This document shows positions 16,482 through 26,240 of a DNA stretch of 64,000 bases, in pieces. A model generated the notes under the pieces. It did not search any database, was not told where the DNA came from, and saw nothing but the letters and a program-made list of their open reading frames with translations. Position numbers and translations under genes: made by a program. The stretch spans positions 6,781,199-6,845,198 of the forward strand of contig NZ_CP029693.1 in the NCBI RefSeq assembly GCF_003228315.1, read 5' to 3'. How positions within the stretch are numbered: position 1 is the first letter of the stretch; every line of letters begins with the position of its first letter. The stretch is from Pseudomonas putida. Its GTDB lineage: Bacteria; Pseudomonadota; Gammaproteobacteria; Pseudomonadales; Pseudomonadaceae.

Positions 16482-17519
16482 CTAGAGCCCGGACGCCAGC
16501 GCCGCAGGCTTGTCCGCCTGTTTCCGATATCGCCCCGGCGATACCCCATACCAGCGCTTGAACGAGCGGAAGAAGTTGCTCGGATCAGAGAAGCCCAACT
16601 GAAAGGCAATATCCAGCAACGGCCGGGTGCCTTGAATCACGTACCCCCGGGCCAGCACGGCCCGGCGCTGATCGAGCAAGGTCTTGTACGTGGTCCCTTC
16701 GGCCAGCAGCCGGCGATGCAGGGTGCTGGGGCTCAGGTTGAGCAGGCCGGCAACCCGTTCGCGCGACGGTTCGCCCTCGGGTAGCAGTTGCTGCAACACA
16801 TTGCCCACTTGCAAGGCAATCGACTGCTGGCGCCGCTGCTTCAGGCGCTCTTCCAGATGCTCGCGGTGTACTTCGAAGACCTGCGGGTTGGCCAATGGCA
16901 GGGGCGTTTGCAGGTCGCGCGAGGACAGTTGCATGCAGTTGTTCGGACTGTCGAAGCGTATCGGGCAGTCGAACACGCTGCGGTACAGCGCCAGGTCCGC
17001 AGGCGAGGGAGGCGGGCGGCGCAGGCACACTTGCTTGGGCCGGAACCCTGCACCCAGCAGCCAGCGGCAGAACACCATCGTGGCGCCCATCGTCATGTCG
17101 GTGATGGCCTGGGGAATGGCATAGACCTGTGGCGTGACATCCAGGCGCAGGGTGGCGCCGTCGGCCTGCGGGCTGAAGTCGCAGTCCGAGACATCACTGA
17201 GCAGTTGCTGGTAGCGCATGAGGTGGGTCAGGGCATCGGCCAGGGTCGGCGCGGCGAGCATCAGGTGACCCACCTGGCTCATGCAGCCGGGGCGGAAATC
17301 CTGGCTGGCGCGCAGGGCCAGCAGGGGATCGCCGGTGAGCTCGCAGGCCTGGGTCCAGAAGTGCGCGATCTGGATGTGCGCGATGCTCGCCTCGCTGTCG
17401 TTCAATACCTGCGGGTCGATGCCGCTGCGGGCAAGCAGGTGCTCCACGTCCACGCCGCGCTGTGCGAGCGCTGGCAGCATGCCTTGAAACCACTGAGCGG
17501 ATGCTCTGGGCATTGTCAT
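16482..17519 (-). CDS. AraC-family regulator with arabinose-binding-like N-terminal domain
   Basis: A 345-residue transcription factor of the OruR/ArgR-like branch. Residues 1-200 form the sensor domain typical of that branch (MLPALAQRGVDVEHLLARSGI). The last 100 residues hold two helix-turn-helix motifs, with VAGLLNLSPSTLHRRLLAEG and the AraC signature DIAFQLGFSDPSNFFRSFKRWYG region. The ATG at 17519 has AGGTGA just upstream; a GTG at 17528 is the alternative. It is divergent from the TetR gene and close to the YCF48/RND/DUF1302 genes, which are possible targets. Confidence 0.85.
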   Translation of the reverse strand: MTMPRASAQWFQGMLPALAQRGVDVEHLLARSGIDPQVLNDSEASIAHIQIAHFWTQACELTGDPLLALRASQDFRPGCMSQVGHLMLAAPTLADALTHLMRYQQLLSDVSDCDFSPQADGATLRLDVTPQVYAIPQAITDMTMGATMVFCRWLLGAGFRPKQVCLRRPPPSPADLALYRSVFDCPIRFDSPNNCMQLSSRDLQTPLPLANPQVFEVHREHLEERLKQRRQQSIALQVGNVLQQLLPEGEPSRERVAGLLNLSPSTLHRRLLAEGTTYKTLLDQRRAVLARGYVIQGTRPLLDIAFQLGFSDPSNFFRSFKRWYGVSPGRYRKQADKPAALASGL

Positions 17520-17631
17520 GGAGGTCACCTGAGGGTTGATGAATTCTTATTGTTGAAGGACTTTCTGTACTTTTGTATGGAATCCTATTCGAGCTATGAT
17601 CAGCCCGTCAATCACCAGCCGACCGAACACC

Positions 17632-18231
17632 ATGCCCGATCCAAGAGTCCTGCGTAGCCGCCAGAAAATGGCCAATGCCTTGTTCGACCTGATTAGCGAA
17701 GGTCATACCTACCCACCGGCGGTGAATCTGGTACTGGAGCGTGCCGGGGTTGCCCGGGCCACGTTCTACAGCCATTTCACCGACATGGACGCGCTGCTGG
17801 CCTGGGAGGTGGAGCGCATCCTCGATGAGTTGCAGGCCAGTATCGATTGGCAAGGGCACGCCCAGGATGCGCCGTTCAGCGGTCGCGTGGTGCACGCCGT
17901 GCTGCTTCGGGCCCGGGAGCGCACGGAACTGTTTCGCCTGTTGCTGACCGGGGGCGCCGGGCCGATTCCGCTGGAGCGTTTCTACACGCGTTTCTACGAA
18001 GCCTCGCTGGCGTTCAACCGCCGGCGCTGCGCCGACATGAACCTCACCCCGGCGATTCCGCTGGAGGTGATCTGCAGCAGCATCAGCGGCCAGGTGATGG
18101 GCGTGCTGCGCTGGATGGTCATTCACCAGCCCGACGCCGATGTCGATCAACTGGTGGGCTGGATGCGCAGCATTTACCAGCAGGGCATGAGTCACTTGCT
18201 GATGCCGCCGGCTGACTCCCAGGGACAGTGA
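17632..18231 (+). CDS. TetR/AcrR-family regulator
   Basis: Predicted one-component repressor of 199 residues. The N-terminal helix-turn-helix covers VNLVLERAGVARATFYSHF (about residues 31-49), followed by a helical ligand-binding domain. The ATG at 17632 starts MPDPRVLRSRQK, the usual TetR N-terminal form; an earlier start at 17596 would add 12 unlikely residues. It stands upstream of the YCF48-like and RND genes on the same strand, which suggests local control of that transport set. Confidence 0.85.
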   Translation: MPDPRVLRSRQKMANALFDLISEGHTYPPAVNLVLERAGVARATFYSHFTDMDALLAWEVERILDELQASIDWQGHAQDAPFSGRVVHAVLLRARERTELFRLLLTGGAGPIPLERFYTRFYEASLAFNRRRCADMNLTPAIPLEVICSSISGQVMGVLRWMVIHQPDADVDQLVGWMRSIYQQGMSHLLMPPADSQGQ

Positions 18232-18321
18232 GTTGAACGGCAGGGACAGTTTTATCCAGAAGTAGAACCCCATGCTGGGGGCATGAGGCGGCCAATGTCG
18301 GGCCCGCCAAGAGGTTCCCCC

Positions 18322-19437
18322 ATGCACCTGTCCCTTGCGTTCCTTACGCTGCTGGCCAGCAGCGTTGCGCTTGCCGCGCAGCCACCCGTCGACCGTCTGG
18401 AGCGACCGGCTCCGGATCAATCCCATGTCCAGTTTCAGTCATTCAATGACGTGCAAAGCCTGCCCGCAGGCTTCGTCGCCGCCGGGCGCGATGGTCTGCT
18501 GGTGCAGGGTGACGGCAAGGGCAACCTCAGCCCGTTGCCCAGCCCGACCAGCGTGTTGTTGACGGCGGTCCGTGGTCAGCCGGGTCAGGCTCTGTGGGCG
18601 ACCGGCCACGATGGCCTGGTCCTGCGCCAGGCACCGGGCAAGCCGTGGCAGCGCGTACTCGATGGCAACCGAATCAACGCGATGTTGCAGGCGGCTGCAC
18701 AGCAGCGGCTGGAAAAGGCCCAGGCCGCCAGCGATGCATCCCCCGGTGACAGCCAACTGAGCCAGCAACTGGAAGACGCGCAGTTCTATGCGGACGACGC
18801 GCAAGCCAGTCAGGACGCCGGGCCGGCGCGCCCGTTGCTCGACCTCTGGGTTAACGATGACCGCCGTGCGTGGGCCGTGGGGGCCTACGGCGTGATGCTG
18901 GCCACCGACGATGGCGGCGCGCAATGGCGCTTGCTCGACAACCTGCCCAACCCCGAACGCCTGCACCTGAACAGCGTGCTGGAAACCGCACCCGGCGTAC
19001 TGCTGGTAGCCGGCGAAGGCGGGCGGCTGTATCGCTCCGACGACGGCGGACAGCACTGGGATGCGCTGCGCCAACTGGGCAATGGGTCGCTGTACCGCCT
19101 GATTCCGCTGGCCAAACCGGGCGATGTGCTGGTGGTTGGCTTCGGCGGTTTCGTCGCGCGTTCCCAGGACGCCGGCGTCACCTGGCAGACGCTGCCCATC
19201 CCAGCCAAGGCCAGCCTGTTCGGTGGCACGCGCCTGGACAACGGCGGAGTGCTGCTGGTCGGCCAGGGCGGCAACCTGCTCTACAGCCAGGACCTTGAGC
19301 ATTTCCGCCTCTGGCGCGACCCGCAACAGCGGGGCTGGATGGCCGCCACCCAACTGGCCGATGGCAGCCTCGAACTGGCCGGGCGCCAGGGGCTGTCGAA
19401 CCTGGGACGAAATGAACTGCTGGAGCACTTTCAATGA
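18322..19437 (+). CDS. YCF48-like beta-propeller protein, exported
   Basis: A 371-residue protein with a cleavable signal peptide (MHLSLAFLTLLASSVALAA). BNR/YCF48-type blades follow, such as LWATGHDGLVLRQ, LWVNDDRRAWAVGAYGVML and LVAGEGGRLYRSDDGGQHW. It is annotated in plants as a photosystem II assembly factor, but in proteobacteria it accompanies MMPL/RND transporters, as here. Its stop overlaps the RND gene by four bases (ATGA), so the two are co-translated and probably form one envelope complex. The exact role is unknown. Confidence 0.75.
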   Translation: MHLSLAFLTLLASSVALAAQPPVDRLERPAPDQSHVQFQSFNDVQSLPAGFVAAGRDGLLVQGDGKGNLSPLPSPTSVLLTAVRGQPGQALWATGHDGLVLRQAPGKPWQRVLDGNRINAMLQAAAQQRLEKAQAASDASPGDSQLSQQLEDAQFYADDAQASQDAGPARPLLDLWVNDDRRAWAVGAYGVMLATDDGGAQWRLLDNLPNPERLHLNSVLETAPGVLLVAGEGGRLYRSDDGGQHWDALRQLGNGSLYRLIPLAKPGDVLVVGFGGFVARSQDAGVTWQTLPIPAKASLFGGTRLDNGGVLLVGQGGNLLYSQDLEHFRLWRDPQQRGWMAATQLADGSLELAGRQGLSNLGRNELLEHFQ

Positions 19438-21818
19438 ACATGCCGGCCAACCCGAATGACCGCCGCCTGATCAACACCCTTGAGCGGGCCCTGTTCTCGC
19501 GTCGTCCACTGGTGCTGCTGGCCTTTTTGCTCGCCACCGTCGTGCTGACCTGGCAGGCCCTGCACATTCGTCCGGACGCCAGCTTCAGCAAGATGATCCC
19601 GCTCAATCATCCCTTCATCGTCAATTACCTGCGCTTTGAGGACATGCTCCGGCCGCAGAGCAACCTGCTGCGGGTGATCGTGGAAAACCCCAAGGGCTCG
19701 GTCTTCGAAAAGGGCTTCATGGAGCGCCTGCGCGAAGTCAACGACGCGATCTTCTACCTGCCGGGCGCCGACCGGGGCAACCTCAAATCGCTGTGGACGC
19801 CCAACGTGTTCTGGCAGGAAGTGACCAGCGATGGCTTGCGTGCCGGGCGGATCATTCCCGACGGCTACGATGGCAGCCCGGCCGCGCTCGAACAGGTGCG
19901 GACCAACGTCGCCCGTGCCGGCTTGATCGGTTCGCTGGTGGCCAACGACGAGCGTTCGGCGATCATTCTGGTGCCGCTGTTGGAGAACGATCCGCAGACT
20001 GGCCAGCCCCTCGACTATGCGCGTTTTACCCAAGCGCTCGAGGCTCAGGTGCGCGAGCATTTCGACGGGCCGGACAGTCACATTCGCGTGGTCGGTTTCG
20101 CGCAGATCATTGGTGATCTGATCAGAGGGGCAGCGGTGATCCTGCTGTTGTTCTGCGCCACGCTGGTGCTGATCAGCGTGCTGATCTACCTGTATTGCCG
20201 GTGCTGGCGCAGCACCCTGGTGACGATCGCCACCTGCCTGCTGACCGTGGTCTGGCAACTGGGCCTGCTGCGCCTGCTGGGCGTGGGGCTCGATCCGTAT
20301 TCGATCCTGGTGCCGTTCCTGATCTTCTCGATTGCCACCAGCCACGCGGTGCAGAACATCAACCTGATGGCCAGCGAAATGGCCACCGGCGCAACGCGTC
20401 TGGAGGCGGCGCGCAAGAACTTCAGCATCCTGTTCATACCCGGCTCCATGGCGCTGATCGCCGATGGCATTGGCTTCGCCACCTTGCTGATCATCGATAT
20501 CGGTGTGATCCGGCAGCTGGCACTGTCGGCCAGCCTCGGCGTGGCGGTGGCCTTGCTGACCAAGATGCTGCTGTTGCCGGTGTTGATGTCCTATGTCGGC
20601 GTCAGCCCCCGTGGCCTGGCCCGCCAGCGCCTGCGCGATGCCTCGCCACGTCCGCTGTGGCGGCTGGTCAGTCGCGTGGTGCGGCCGCGTCCGGCACTGC
20701 TGTGCGTGCTGGTCAGTGGTGCGTTGCTGGGGGGCTCGATGTACCTGGCCCGTGACCTGCAAATCGGTGACCTCGACCGGGGCGCACCGGAGTTTCGTCC
20801 GGGCGCGCGCTACAACCAGGACAACGCCTACCTGCTGGAGCACTACACCACCAGCACCGATGTCCTAGTGGTGCTGCTCAACACCCCGCCCGAGCAGTGC
20901 GCACGCTTTGCCGCGGCGGATCTGGTCAGCCTGCTGGAGCAGCGCCTGCGACAAGTGCCGGGGGTGACCCGCACCGACTCGCTGTATCAGCGCATGCGTC
21001 AGGCGATCTTTGCGCGCAACGAGGCCAACCCGAAATGGGATGAGCTGTCCCGTGATCGTTTCGTGATGAATGCCGCGCGCTCCAGTGTTTCCAGTGAGTT
21101 CGCCAGTTCCGATTGCAGCAGCGTGCCGATCAGCGTGTTCCTCGCCGATCACAAGGCCACGACCCTGGCCGGGCTGGTCAAAGCCATCGATGCCTTCACG
21201 GCCGAATACCAATTGCCCGAGCACAGTCTGCTGATCGCCGGCGGCAATGCCGGTGTGGAGGCGGCGACCAATCAGGTCATCGAAGTGGCCAACCACCGCA
21301 TGCTCGCGCTGGTGCTGGGGATCGTCGGGCTGATGGTCTGGTGGGAGTTCCGCTCGTTGAAAGTGACCATCAGCCTGGTGGTACCGCTGTACCTGTCGGC
21401 GATGTTGTGCGAGGCGCTGATGGCGCGCATGGGCATGGGCGTGAAGGTTGCCACCTTGCCGGTAATCGCCCTGGGCGTGGGCATTGGCGTGGACTACGGC
21501 ATCTACCTGTACAGCCGGCTGGACGGCTTTCTCAAGCGCGGTCTGTCGCTGGAGCAGGCCTACTTCGAAACCCTGCGCAGCACCGGTACCGCCGTGGCCT
21601 TCACCGGCTTCACCCTGGCCCTGGGCGTGGCCACCTGGGTGTTCTCCAGCATCCGTTTCCAGGCGGACATGGGCTTGCTGCTGACGCTGCTGTTCCTGTG
21701 GAACATGCTCGGCGCCCTGTTGTTGCTGCCGGCACTGGTGGCCTTGCTTTCCAGAGTCAGTGTTTTGAATCGCAGGGTCAGGGCACCAGGCAAGCAGAAC
21801 CTGACAATCGTTTCGTGA
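19434..21818 (+). CDS. MMPL/RND-family transporter
   Basis: Inner-membrane transporter of 794 residues with two repeats of one helix, one periplasmic loop and five helices. The first membrane helix is LVLLAFLLATVVLTWQAL. Cytoplasmic and membrane motifs include GIGVDYGIYLYSRLDG in the second half, as in MMPL and HpnN-like proteins. It starts within the YCF48 stop codon and is followed by a DUF1302 gene, a combination often completed by DUF1329. Such sets are associated with handling hydrophobic compounds or outer-membrane lipids; substrate unknown here. Confidence 0.85.
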   Translation: MNMPANPNDRRLINTLERALFSRRPLVLLAFLLATVVLTWQALHIRPDASFSKMIPLNHPFIVNYLRFEDMLRPQSNLLRVIVENPKGSVFEKGFMERLREVNDAIFYLPGADRGNLKSLWTPNVFWQEVTSDGLRAGRIIPDGYDGSPAALEQVRTNVARAGLIGSLVANDERSAIILVPLLENDPQTGQPLDYARFTQALEAQVREHFDGPDSHIRVVGFAQIIGDLIRGAAVILLLFCATLVLISVLIYLYCRCWRSTLVTIATCLLTVVWQLGLLRLLGVGLDPYSILVPFLIFSIATSHAVQNINLMASEMATGATRLEAARKNFSILFIPGSMALIADGIGFATLLIIDIGVIRQLALSASLGVAVALLTKMLLLPVLMSYVGVSPRGLARQRLRDASPRPLWRLVSRVVRPRPALLCVLVSGALLGGSMYLARDLQIGDLDRGAPEFRPGARYNQDNAYLLEHYTTSTDVLVVLLNTPPEQCARFAAADLVSLLEQRLRQVPGVTRTDSLYQRMRQAIFARNEANPKWDELSRDRFVMNAARSSVSSEFASSDCSSVPISVFLADHKATTLAGLVKAIDAFTAEYQLPEHSLLIAGGNAGVEAATNQVIEVANHRMLALVLGIVGLMVWWEFRSLKVTISLVVPLYLSAMLCEALMARMGMGVKVATLPVIALGVGIGVDYGIYLYSRLDGFLKRGLSLEQAYFETLRSTGTAVAFTGFTLALGVATWVFSSIRFQADMGLLLTLLFLWNMLGALLLLPALVALLSRVSVLNRRVRAPGKQNLTIVS

Positions 21819-21867
21819 GCCCGGCATCCGGGCTCGACCAACACTAAAACAAGAAAGGTCATTTTCC

Positions 21868-22569
21868 ATGAACCGCTTCGTTCATCGTCGGCGCCTGCCA
21901 GCGTTTCGACCGCATCGCCTCGCACTGCTGATCGCCCTCATCAGCAGCCCGGTCCTGGCGGCCGAATTCCAGGTGGGGGAGATCCAGGGGCGCGCCAACG
22001 CCAAGTTGTCCCTGGGTGCCCTGTGGAGCGCCGAAGACGCCAACAAGGCCATGATCTACCCGCAGAACGCCCAGGCCATCGGCCAGACGTTCGACCCCAA
22101 CGGTGTCGGCCGCAACAGCGATGACCGTCGCCTCAATTACCGCAACGCCGGCACGCTGATCTCCACGCCATTGACGTTCCTCGGTGAGATGGACCTGAAG
22201 TGGCAAAACTACGGTGTCTTCACCCGGGCCAAGACCTGGTACGACTACCGCCTGAACCATGACGAAGTGTCCTGGGGCAGTGCCGCCAACGGCTACGATC
22301 ACGGCGCGCGGCTGGACGACAGTCACTACGACGACCTGGCCAAGTTCCAGGGCGCCGAGTTGCTCGACGCCTATGTCTATGGCGATTTCCAGCTGGGCGA
22401 AAGTGCCTTGCAACTGCGTGGCGGCAACCAGTCGGTGAATTGGGGCGAGTCGCTGTTTTTCCTCAACGGCATCAACAGCATCAACCCGGTGGACACTGCC
22501 GCACTGCGCCGCCCTGGCTCCGAGGTCAAGGAAGCGCTGGTGCCGGTGCCGATGCTCTACACCGCGTGA
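21868..22569 (+). pseudogene. DUF1302 outer-membrane protein, 3'-truncated
   Basis: The N-terminal part of a DUF1302 protein: signal peptide (LALLIALISSPVLAAE), then typical beta-strand blocks including NQSVNWGESLFFLNGINSIN and VKEALVPVPMLYT. The frame ends after 233 codons, whereas the family is usually around 550-600 residues. Loss begins at about 22560, where the sequence joins the antisense of a sulfatase gene. AAGAAAGG provides a good ribosome site. The truncated product would lack most of the predicted barrel and is probably non-functional. The DUF1329 partner expected next to it is also absent. Confidence 0.85.
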
Positions 22570-23108
22570 ATCATGTTGCGTGGAATGCCCGGAAAATTCG
22601 GGTCCTTGGGGAAGTTGGTCATTTCCGCTATCTCCATGATGTTCAGGTGATAGAGAAAACCGAAGAACTCATCGAAGCCATGCACGGTAGGCAGGTATTC
22701 ATTGCGATCGCCGACGTGGGACTTGCCGAACATGCCGGTGGAGTAACCCTCGGCCTTGAGCAACTGGGCCAGGGTCACATCGGTGTCCTGCAAGCCGACT
22801 TTCGCGCCGGGCTGCCCAACGGCCGTCAGGCCGGTGCGGATCGGGTACTGCCCGGTGATGAACGCTGCGCGGCCGGCCGTGCAACTGGGCTGGGCGTAGT
22901 AGTCCGAGATCATCACCCCTTCCTTGGCGAGGCGATCGATGTTGGGTGTGGTGACGGCACCCAGGCCACGGTTATAGGCCGACAGGTCCATGGGGGCCAT
23001 GTCATCGACCATGATGACCACGATATTGGGTTTCTCTGCGGCCTGAGCCGAGCCGAGGGCGGCAATGCCCACGCCGATACCGAGCAGAATGCTTCTCAAG
23101 AGGTGCAT
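22557..23108 (-). pseudogene. Arylsulfatase, 3'-truncated
   Basis: The N-terminal third of a type I sulfatase: signal peptide (LLGIGVGIAALGSAQAA), metal-site motif IVVIMVDDMAP, active-site block PSCTAGRAAFITGQYPIRTG and GKSHVGDRNEYLPTVHGFDEFF. It stops after 183 codons just past RNMIHA, whereas the intact paralogue at 24531-26129 continues there for about 340 more residues. The last 13 bases overlap the end of the truncated DUF1302 gene on the other strand. Active-site residues remain, but most of the metal site and the C-terminal domain are lost. Confidence 0.85.
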
Positions 23109-23257
23109 GACGGAGCCTCATTTATCGATGTGATAACCGCCAACGCGATGGACATCTGCCTGGATTGTGGGTCACCGGCGGGGCGATTTCTGTACAACGG
23201 GGTGAATTCTGTATAGCACAGGGTTTGCGAGGCGCTCGGGGATTGACCTGATCGACG

Positions 23258-24301
23258 TCAGGCGCTTGATATCGGGTAACGGCGTTGCGCATGACCGGTC
23301 TTGCCGACCTGTTGTTTGCGCCATTCCCTGGGGCTCATCCCATGCCAGCGCTGAAAGGCACGGGTGAATGCGCTTTGGTCGCTGTAGCCGAGCAGGTCGG
23401 CCAGTTGCGAAATCCTGATGGTCGAGTCTTGCAGGTAATGACAGGCCATGTCCCGGCGAACCTCGGACAACAGATCCTGAAAGGTGAAACCTTCCAGTTC
23501 CAGCTGGCGTTGCAGCGTGCGGGTACTCATGCGCATGAACGTTGCGAGGTATTCGATGTTGGCCCGGCCCTCGGGCATGAAATTTCGAATCAGTTGCCGG
23601 ATCAGGGTTGGCAGTTCCTCGTCGGACATCTGTGCCAGGTGATCCAGGTGCTGGCGGATCAGCCGATGCAGGGCCGGGTCAGCGGACTCCAGTGGCGTAT
23701 CCAGCGCGCTGGCGTCGAACATCAGGCCGTTATAGGTGGTGTTGAAGCTTGGGGTCATGCCGATGAGGCGGCGAAATTGCGCAGGTTCCGCAACCGGGGT
23801 ATGGCGGATCAGCAGGGCCTGGGGTTGCCAGCGCTTGCCCAGCAACGTGCGCATCAATTGCAGGCCGACGCCCAGTGCCAGCTCGGAACCCTGGCGATAG
23901 CCGGGCAAGGTCGTGTCGCTGATGGAGTAGGACAGGATCGCGTGCTTGCCCGATTCGTCGAGGACGATTTTCGCCGCCCCTGAATGGATGTGGTAGTAGG
24001 CCGTCAGGCCGGTCAGCGCTTCACGCACATCCCGGGCGTTGCGAAACAGGTAGAGCAGGGGGCCGAAAACGTTCACGCCCTGGGCCAGGCCGTATTGCAG
24101 GGCGAACAGGCGGTTGCCGGACTCCATTTCGCACAGCACCAGCAGATCGAGCATTTTGCTGTAGGCAATCAAACTGTCGGGAAACTGTTCAAGGTCCAGG
24201 GGCAGGCCGGCTCGTTTGAGCATTTTTTCGGGGTTCAGCCCCTGTTTCGACGCGAACTCGGCGAAGTTTGCCAGCCCTGCGGCGCGGACGAAGTCGATCA
24301 T
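23258..24301 (-). CDS. AraC-family regulator with arabinose-binding-like N-terminal domain
   Basis: A 347-residue transcription factor. The N-terminal 230 residues match the arabinose-binding-like sensor domain (LANFAEFASKQGLNPEKML). The C-terminal region has IEYLATFMRMSTRTLQRQLE and the signature LADLLGYSDQSAFTRAFQRWHG. It is transcribed away from the intact arylsulfatase and lies next to the truncated one, so sulfatase control is a reasonable guess. It is of the same class as the regulator at 16482 but not closely similar. Confidence 0.85.
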   Translation of the reverse strand: MIDFVRAAGLANFAEFASKQGLNPEKMLKRAGLPLDLEQFPDSLIAYSKMLDLLVLCEMESGNRLFALQYGLAQGVNVFGPLLYLFRNARDVREALTGLTAYYHIHSGAAKIVLDESGKHAILSYSISDTTLPGYRQGSELALGVGLQLMRTLLGKRWQPQALLIRHTPVAEPAQFRRLIGMTPSFNTTYNGLMFDASALDTPLESADPALHRLIRQHLDHLAQMSDEELPTLIRQLIRNFMPEGRANIEYLATFMRMSTRTLQRQLELEGFTFQDLLSEVRRDMACHYLQDSTIRISQLADLLGYSDQSAFTRAFQRWHGMSPREWRKQQVGKTGHAQRRYPISSA

Positions 24302-24530
24302 GTTCAGCCCATTTATTGTTTTTGTGGGTCGTGCGAGGGGTGGGAAAACAGGCGTCGTTTCCCCTTGGTTTTGGCGCGCATTGAAAGATTGCTGGCACGA
24401 AATGTCAAATTTTCACTGCGCGCGTCATGCAGCATGGAAGCCGATTCGGTCGTGATCCAAAGCCGCAAATCAGGTGAACACGCGCCCGCAAGGGTCGTTC
24501 GTTGCATGGAACCGCAGGGATAAAAACAAA

Positions 24531-26129
24531 ATGAAAACCAGACTCCGAAAGGGCCTTTTCTGGCCCCTGATCGCGGCTGCGTCACTGATCGTGGGCAGTG
24601 CCTCGGTGTGCGCCGCACAAAAGCAACCCAACATCCTGGTGATCTGGGGCGATGACATCGGTTGGCAAAACGTCAGTGCCTACGGCATGGGCACGATGGG
24701 CTACACCACGCCGAGCATCGACAGCATTGGCGCCGAAGGCATTCGCTTCACCGATCACTACGGGCAGCCTTCCTGCACGGCGGGGCGCGCGGCGTTCATC
24801 ACCGGCCAATATCCGATTCGCTCTGGGATGACCACCGTCGGCCAGCCGGGGGACAAACTGGGCTTGCAGGCCGCCTCACCGAGCCTGGCCGAAGTGCTGA
24901 AGAAGGCCGGTTACGCCACCGGCCAGTTCGGCAAGAACCACCTGGGTGATCGCAACGAGCACTTGCCCACGGTGCACGGGTTCGATGAGTTCTTCGGCAA
25001 CCTGTATCACCTCAACACCCAGGAAGAATCCGAGCAGCGCGATTACCAGAATTTCGCCAAGACCTATTCCGGCAGCGTCGAAGCCTATGAGGGCAAGTTC
25101 GGTACCCGCGGCGTGATCCATTCGTTCGCCAGCACCACCGATGACCCGACGGTGGACCCGCGCTTTGGCCGGGTGGGCAAGCAGACCATCGAAGACACCG
25201 GGCCGCTGACCCAGAAGCGCATGGAGATGTTCGACGAAGAGGAAGTCGCAAGCAGGGCCATGGAGTTCATGAAGAAATCCAAGGCCAACGACAAGCCGTT
25301 CTTCGTCTGGCTGAACACCTCACGCATGCACCTGTACACGCGCCTCAACGACAAATGGCGTTATGCCGCCGAACACTACAGCTCCGAAGGCGACCTGTAC
25401 GGCTCCGGCATGTTGCAGCACGATCATGACGTCGGTCAGGTGCTCGACTTCCTCAAGGAAAACGGTCTGGATGAGAACACCATCGTCTGGTACTCCACCG
25501 ACAACGGTCCTGAGCACTCTTCCTGGCCCCATGGCGGAACGACGCCGTTTCGCAGTGAAAAGATGTCGACCTATGAAGGCGGCGTACGGGTGATTTCGAT
25601 GCTGCGCTGGCCTGGGGTGATCAAGTCCGGCCAGGTGCTCAACGGCATCCAGTCGCACATGGACATGTTCACCAGCCTGGCGGCCGCCGCCGGCGTGCCC
25701 GATGTGGCGGCTGATATCAAGCAGGAGAAAAAGCAGTACATCGACGGGATCAACAACCTGCCTTACTGGAAGGGTCAGGCGAAGGACTCGGCGCGCAACA
25801 GCCTGTTTTACTACTACGAAAGCAAGTTGACCGCGATCCGTCTGGGGCCGTGGAAATTCCACCTGTCGACCAAGGAGGACTACTACGCCAACCTGGTGCC
25901 GCGCACCGTGCCGCTGTTGTTCAACCTGCGCATGGACCCGTTCGAAAGCTACGACAACAAGGATTCCTACGGGCATCTGCTGCAGAAAGTCTCGTGGCTG
26001 ATCCAGCCCGTGGGCGAAATCATCGGCGCGCACTTGAAAACCCTCGCCGAGTACCCGCCGGTACAGGGTGGCAAAAGCTACGACATGTCGAACCTGGTGC
26101 AGGATTTCCTCAGCCGCGCCAAACAATAG
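24531..26129 (+). CDS. Arylsulfatase (type I sulfatase)
   Basis: Periplasmic sulfate-ester hydrolase of 532 residues. After a signal peptide (PLIAAASLIVGSASVCAAQ) come the metal ligands WGDD (Asp41-Asp42). Cys82 in PSCTAGR is the residue converted to formylglycine; this is a C-x-A-x-R form of the usual C-x-P-x-R. GKNHLGDRNEHLPTVHG and WYSTDNGPEHSSWPHGG supply further active-site residues. The ATG at 24531 gives a proper signal peptide; the 24474 start adds 19 polar residues. No formylglycine-generating enzyme is encoded nearby. Sulfur scavenging from organic sulfates is the likely role. Confidence 0.9.
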   Translation: MKTRLRKGLFWPLIAAASLIVGSASVCAAQKQPNILVIWGDDIGWQNVSAYGMGTMGYTTPSIDSIGAEGIRFTDHYGQPSCTAGRAAFITGQYPIRSGMTTVGQPGDKLGLQAASPSLAEVLKKAGYATGQFGKNHLGDRNEHLPTVHGFDEFFGNLYHLNTQEESEQRDYQNFAKTYSGSVEAYEGKFGTRGVIHSFASTTDDPTVDPRFGRVGKQTIEDTGPLTQKRMEMFDEEEVASRAMEFMKKSKANDKPFFVWLNTSRMHLYTRLNDKWRYAAEHYSSEGDLYGSGMLQHDHDVGQVLDFLKENGLDENTIVWYSTDNGPEHSSWPHGGTTPFRSEKMSTYEGGVRVISMLRWPGVIKSGQVLNGIQSHMDMFTSLAAAAGVPDVAADIKQEKKQYIDGINNLPYWKGQAKDSARNSLFYYYESKLTAIRLGPWKFHLSTKEDYYANLVPRTVPLLFNLRMDPFESYDNKDSYGHLLQKVSWLIQPVGEIIGAHLKTLAEYPPVQGGKSYDMSNLVQDFLSRAKQ

Positions 26130-26140
26130 ACCGGCTTGAA

Positions 26141-26233
26141 CCTGTAGGAGCGAGCCTGCTCGCGATGAGGTCATAACATTCAACATCAATGTTGCCTGAC
26201 CCTCCGCTATCGCGAGCAGGCTCGCTCCTACAG
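26141..26233. repeat. REP inverted pair (TGTAGGAGCGAGCCTGCTCGCG family)
   Basis: Left unit CTGTAGGAGCGAGCCTGCTC and its reverse complement on the right are separated by about 45 bases. It lies between the arylsulfatase and the convergent VOC gene. Confidence 0.85.
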
Positions 26234-26240
26234 AAAACCT

